This document shows, piece by piece, positions 61,346 to 64,000 of a DNA stretch of 64,000 nucleotides. Numbering within the stretch: position 1 is the first letter of the stretch; each line of letters opens with the position of its first letter. The DNA lies in contig NZ_QLMK01000008.1 of assembly GCF_003259955.1 (NCBI RefSeq), forward strand, positions 44,945-108,944, written 5' to 3'. The position numbers were made by a program, and so were the translations under genes. Under the pieces are notes generated by a model that was given only the letters and a program-made list of their open reading frames with translations, did not search any database and had not been told where the DNA came from. The stretch comes from Falsochrobactrum ovis. Its GTDB lineage: Bacteria > Pseudomonadota > Alphaproteobacteria > Rhizobiales > Rhizobiaceae.

Positions 61346-63673
61346 TTGAACATCTCGTTTAGTAACGCGCCAAAGGATAAAATCCCCACGAGTCTGATAT
61401 GTTTTTCCCACTTGCGATGGGACTTTGTTTTGCAGAGACCGCAACATCTTATGGAGCGTTTTACCAAAGATTATCAGGTGTTCTTTTGGGAAGAACATAT
61501 CCCCACCGAGCATCATCTACCCTATTTAGAATATCATGCTTTTGAGAATACTGAGGTCGTGGCTATTCGACCACGTATTCCAATTTCCTGGCAAGGGAAA
61601 GATGTTGAGACGGGGCTTTCACGACTGCTTGATCAGTTTATTCAGCAACATCGCATATTATCACCGGTTCTGTGGTTTTACACCCCCATGATGTTTCCAT
61701 TTGCTAAGCATGTGGAAGCAGCAGCTGTGGTGTATGATTGTATGGATGAGCTTACATCATTTCATTTCGCGCCGCCGGAACTGGTAATTTATGAGCGGCA
61801 ACTCATCCAACATGCAGATGTTGTTTTCACCGGCGGCTATAGCATTTTTGAAGCAAAGCACGATCAACATAGAAACATCCATTTGTTTCCTTCAAGTGTG
61901 GATGTCAATCATTTCATTAGTGCTCGGAGGACAGTGTTTACTCCACCAGAGCAGGCCAATCTTCCGAAGCCTATATTTGGTTATTGCGGCGTTATTGACG
62001 AACGGGTCGATCTTGATCTGATTGCTGCTGTGGCGGCGGCACGTCCCCACTGGTCGATCGTGATGCTGGGGCCTGTAGTGAAGATTGATCCTTCCACCTT
62101 ACCACGCGCCGAAAATATCCACTATCTTGGGCAAAAACCTTATAGTGAGCTGCCATCATATCTTAGCGGTTGGGATGTGGCATTGATGCCGTTCGCAAAC
62201 AATCCAGCTACTAAATTCATCAGCCCTACCAAAACACCGGAATATCTTTCCGCCGGAAAACCGGTTGTTTCGACACCTGTCGCAGACGTTGTTCGGACTT
62301 ATAATCATTTAGAAAGCGTTTTAATTGCCGACACCGTCGAAAAGTTTGTGAAGGCTTGTGAGCGGGCACTGGAACTATCAGTGGACCCGACAAGCTGGCT
62401 GGCTGACACCGATAGTTTTTTAGCGCTGACATCTTGGGATAAGACCTATCTGAGCATGAGTTCGCTGATTAAGGCAGCAATTAAAACCAAGCAGGAGAAA
62501 ATCAGTGGACCTGCAGTTTTTCGGCCAAATGGGGAATATCCCTATGATTATCTGATCGCGGGGGCGGGCTTTGCTGGCTCCGTTTTGGCTGAGCGGCTTG
62601 CTGCATCTGGAAAACGCGTATTCCTTTGTGACCGCCGTCCGTATATAGCGGGGAATACTTTTGATACCCGCAATGAAGCCGGTATCCTCATCCATAAATA
62701 TGGCCCACATATATTTCACACAAACAGCGAGCAAATTTTCTCTTATCTTTCCCGCTTCACGCGTTGGCGGGCCTATGAACATCGTGTTTTGGCCTATGTT
62801 GATGGAAAATTGCTGCCTATTCCGATCAATCGCACGACGCTCAACGAGCTTTACGGGCTCAATATGGTTGATGAAGCAAGTGCTGCAAATTTTCTCGCGG
62901 AACGCGCGGAACCGATGAAAGAAATCCTGACTGCGCGTGATATGGTGATCTCGCAAGTGGGCGAAGATCTCTATCGGACTTTTTTCGAAGGATATACCCG
63001 CAAACAATGGGGGCTTGATCCGTCTCAGCTCGACAAGTCTGTCACCGCGCGGATACCGACCCGGACCTCAACTGATGATCGGTATTTTCTTGATAGCTAT
63101 CAGGCAATGCCCGCCGAAGGGTTTACCCATTTGTTCGAAAATATGCTCGATCATGATAATATTCGAGTGGAGACCGGTGTGGATCATCGCGAACTTATCC
63201 CGGAAAAGCTCGCACCCAGAACTATCTTCACTGGCCCGATCGATAGTTATTTTGATTATCGCTTTGGTCCGCTTCCATATCGAAGCCTCGAATTTCGCCA
63301 TGAGACTATCGACCGCGAACATTTTCAACCGGTAGCGGTTGTCAATTATCCATCCGAAACAGTGCCTTATACGCGGATCACCGAGTACAAATATCTCACC
63401 GGACAAATACACCGTAAAACTAGCATTTCTTATGAATATGCCAAAGACGATGGTGAGCCTTATTATCCCATCCCTAGGCCTGAAAATCAGGCACTATATA
63501 AGCGCTACGAAGCTTTGGCGCGGACACAGCGTGATGTCATTTTCGTTGGCCGGTTGGGGACGTATAAATATTACAATATGGATCAAGTGGTGGGCCAAGC
63601 TTTGGCGGTATTTGGTCGGTTGGTAGAAAAGGAAGTTGAAGTCGATCACAATTGGAACGGGGCGGCTGAATAA
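61346..63673 (+). CDS. Fusion of glycosyltransferase and UDP-galactopyranose mutase
   Basis: 775 residues in two parts. Residues 1 to about 380 are a GT4-like glycosyltransferase (LICFSHLRWDFVLQRPQHLM, VVYDCMDEL, FGYCGVIDERVDLDL, TPEYLSAGKPVVSTPV). Residues from about 395 are a UDP-galactopyranose mutase (Glf), with FAD motif DYLIAGAGFAGSVLAERLA, YGPHIFHTNSEQIF, RKQWGLDPSQLDKSV and GRLGTYKYYNMDQVVGQAL. The mutase makes UDP-galactofuranose, and the transferase half may add it to a surface glycan. TTG at 61340 is only two bases from GGAGG, so TTG at 61346 is preferred. The coding frame is unbroken. Confidence 0.9.
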   Translation: MNISFSNAPKDKIPTSLICFSHLRWDFVLQRPQHLMERFTKDYQVFFWEEHIPTEHHLPYLEYHAFENTEVVAIRPRIPISWQGKDVETGLSRLLDQFIQQHRILSPVLWFYTPMMFPFAKHVEAAAVVYDCMDELTSFHFAPPELVIYERQLIQHADVVFTGGYSIFEAKHDQHRNIHLFPSSVDVNHFISARRTVFTPPEQANLPKPIFGYCGVIDERVDLDLIAAVAAARPHWSIVMLGPVVKIDPSTLPRAENIHYLGQKPYSELPSYLSGWDVALMPFANNPATKFISPTKTPEYLSAGKPVVSTPVADVVRTYNHLESVLIADTVEKFVKACERALELSVDPTSWLADTDSFLALTSWDKTYLSMSSLIKAAIKTKQEKISGPAVFRPNGEYPYDYLIAGAGFAGSVLAERLAASGKRVFLCDRRPYIAGNTFDTRNEAGILIHKYGPHIFHTNSEQIFSYLSRFTRWRAYEHRVLAYVDGKLLPIPINRTTLNELYGLNMVDEASAANFLAERAEPMKEILTARDMVISQVGEDLYRTFFEGYTRKQWGLDPSQLDKSVTARIPTRTSTDDRYFLDSYQAMPAEGFTHLFENMLDHDNIRVETGVDHRELIPEKLAPRTIFTGPIDSYFDYRFGPLPYRSLEFRHETIDREHFQPVAVVNYPSETVPYTRITEYKYLTGQIHRKTSISYEYAKDDGEPYYPIPRPENQALYKRYEALARTQRDVIFVGRLGTYKYYNMDQVVGQALAVFGRLVEKEVEVDHNWNGAAE

Positions 63674-63718
63674 AGTGACAATAGCTGTCAAGAAAACCAT
63701 GAGATCGAACAAGCGATG

Positions 63719-64000
63719 TGAACTGCCCCCCATTTCGACCGGACAGGTCGGCATAAGCAGAAAGGCTCAAGCACAGGCTTGAGGACAGGCTTATGTCTAA
63801 CGAGTATCGACACGTTGAATTGCTGACGGGTGATGTTCGCCGCAGGCGGTGGACAACCGAGCAAAAGCTGACGATCATTGAGCAGAGTTTTGAACCAGGC
63901 GAGACGGTATCGTCTACCGCTCGCCGCCATGGCGTTGCGCCCAATCTGCTTTACCGGTGGCGCAGGCTCTTGAGTGAGGGAGGTGCTGCAGCCGTGGATT
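63719..64000 (+). mobile_element. Left end of an IS3-family (IS2-like) insertion sequence, cut by window edge
   Basis: A terminal-repeat-like sequence TGAACTGCCCCCCATTTC begins at 63719, about 45 bases after the stop of the mutase fusion. A transposase gene starts at 63793. The right end lies outside the window, so the inverted repeat and any duplication cannot be checked. Confidence 0.65.
63793..64000 (+). CDS. Transposase OrfA of an IS2-like element (partial)
   Basis: 69 residues are visible. The helix-turn-helix starts after a basic run (DVRRRRWTTEQKLTIIEQSF) and continues SSTARRHGVAPNLLYRWRRL, typical of the HTH transposase subunit of IS2-group or IS66-like elements. The reading frame is open at the window end. 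The exact family needs the downstream DDE gene. Confidence 0.8.
   Translation, partial: MSNEYRHVELLTGDVRRRRWTTEQKLTIIEQSFEPGETVSSTARRHGVAPNLLYRWRRLLSEGGAAAVD

Overview
The window comes from an alphaproteobacterium, most likely of the order Hyphomicrobiales and plausibly the Brucella/Ochrobactrum group. The main reasons are the rhizobial arrangement of the L-rhamnose locus, the many sugar ABC importers of the RbsC/CUT2 type, and the IS407-like and IS2-like insertion sequences. The genus is an inference. The density of accessory sugar catabolism suggests a secondary chromosome or large plasmid, which the sequence cannot prove.

Layout. (1) 1-8.1 kb: divergent L-rhamnose locus, rhaR-rhaS-rhaT-rhaP leftward (rhaP runs off the window) and rhaD-rhaI rightward, with clear operator repeats between them. 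(2) 8.3-15.7 kb: a LacI regulator divergent from an oxidoreductase, a sugar isomerase/epimerase and a CUT1-type sugar ABC importer of unknown substrate. (3) 15.8-21.3 kb: an IS3-family (IS407-like) element whose right end cuts into ttrC, followed by intact ttrA. This is the remnant of a tetrathionate reductase locus. (4) 21.4-26.6 kb: a non-phosphorylative 6-deoxysugar/aldose cluster (UxaA-type dehydratase, mutarotase, aldo/keto reductase, GntR regulator) with a broken lactonase and a degenerate second regulator. (5) 27-29.8 kb: an L,D-transpeptidase lipoprotein convergent with a PmrAB/QseBC-like two-component system, both with PmrA-type promoter boxes. (6) 30.2-43.4 kb: D-lactate dehydrogenase, a CUT2 importer, rpiA, an RpiR-family regulator, a phosphatase, xylulokinase, an aldehyde dehydrogenase, and a divergent SDR plus xylitol-dehydrogenase-like enzyme. 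I read this as a pentitol/xylitol locus. (7) 43.5 kb: glutaminase. (8) 44.5-53.6 kb: an AraFGH-like importer followed by dgoK, dgoA, a lactonase, dgoD and an SDR, making up the oxidative (De Ley-Doudoroff) D-galactose pathway, with a divergent FadR-type regulator. (9) 53.7-57.6 kb: a double-winged-helix GntR regulator divergent from a further CUT2 importer. (10) 57.7-64 kb: rsmJ, an RluA-family pseudouridine synthase, a membrane alpha/beta hydrolase, a glycosyltransferase/UDP-galactopyranose mutase fusion, and the left end of a second IS.

Cross-cutting observations. Every one of the five solute-binding-protein genes is followed by a strong hairpin before the next transporter gene. Several regulators sit next to repeated sequence motifs that make convincing operators: RhaR, the PmrA-like response regulator, the RpiR-family regulator, LacI and DgoR-like. 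Where the first ATG did not carry a ribosome-binding site, I moved the start to the codon that did, and say so in each entry. No tRNA, rRNA or CRISPR array was seen.
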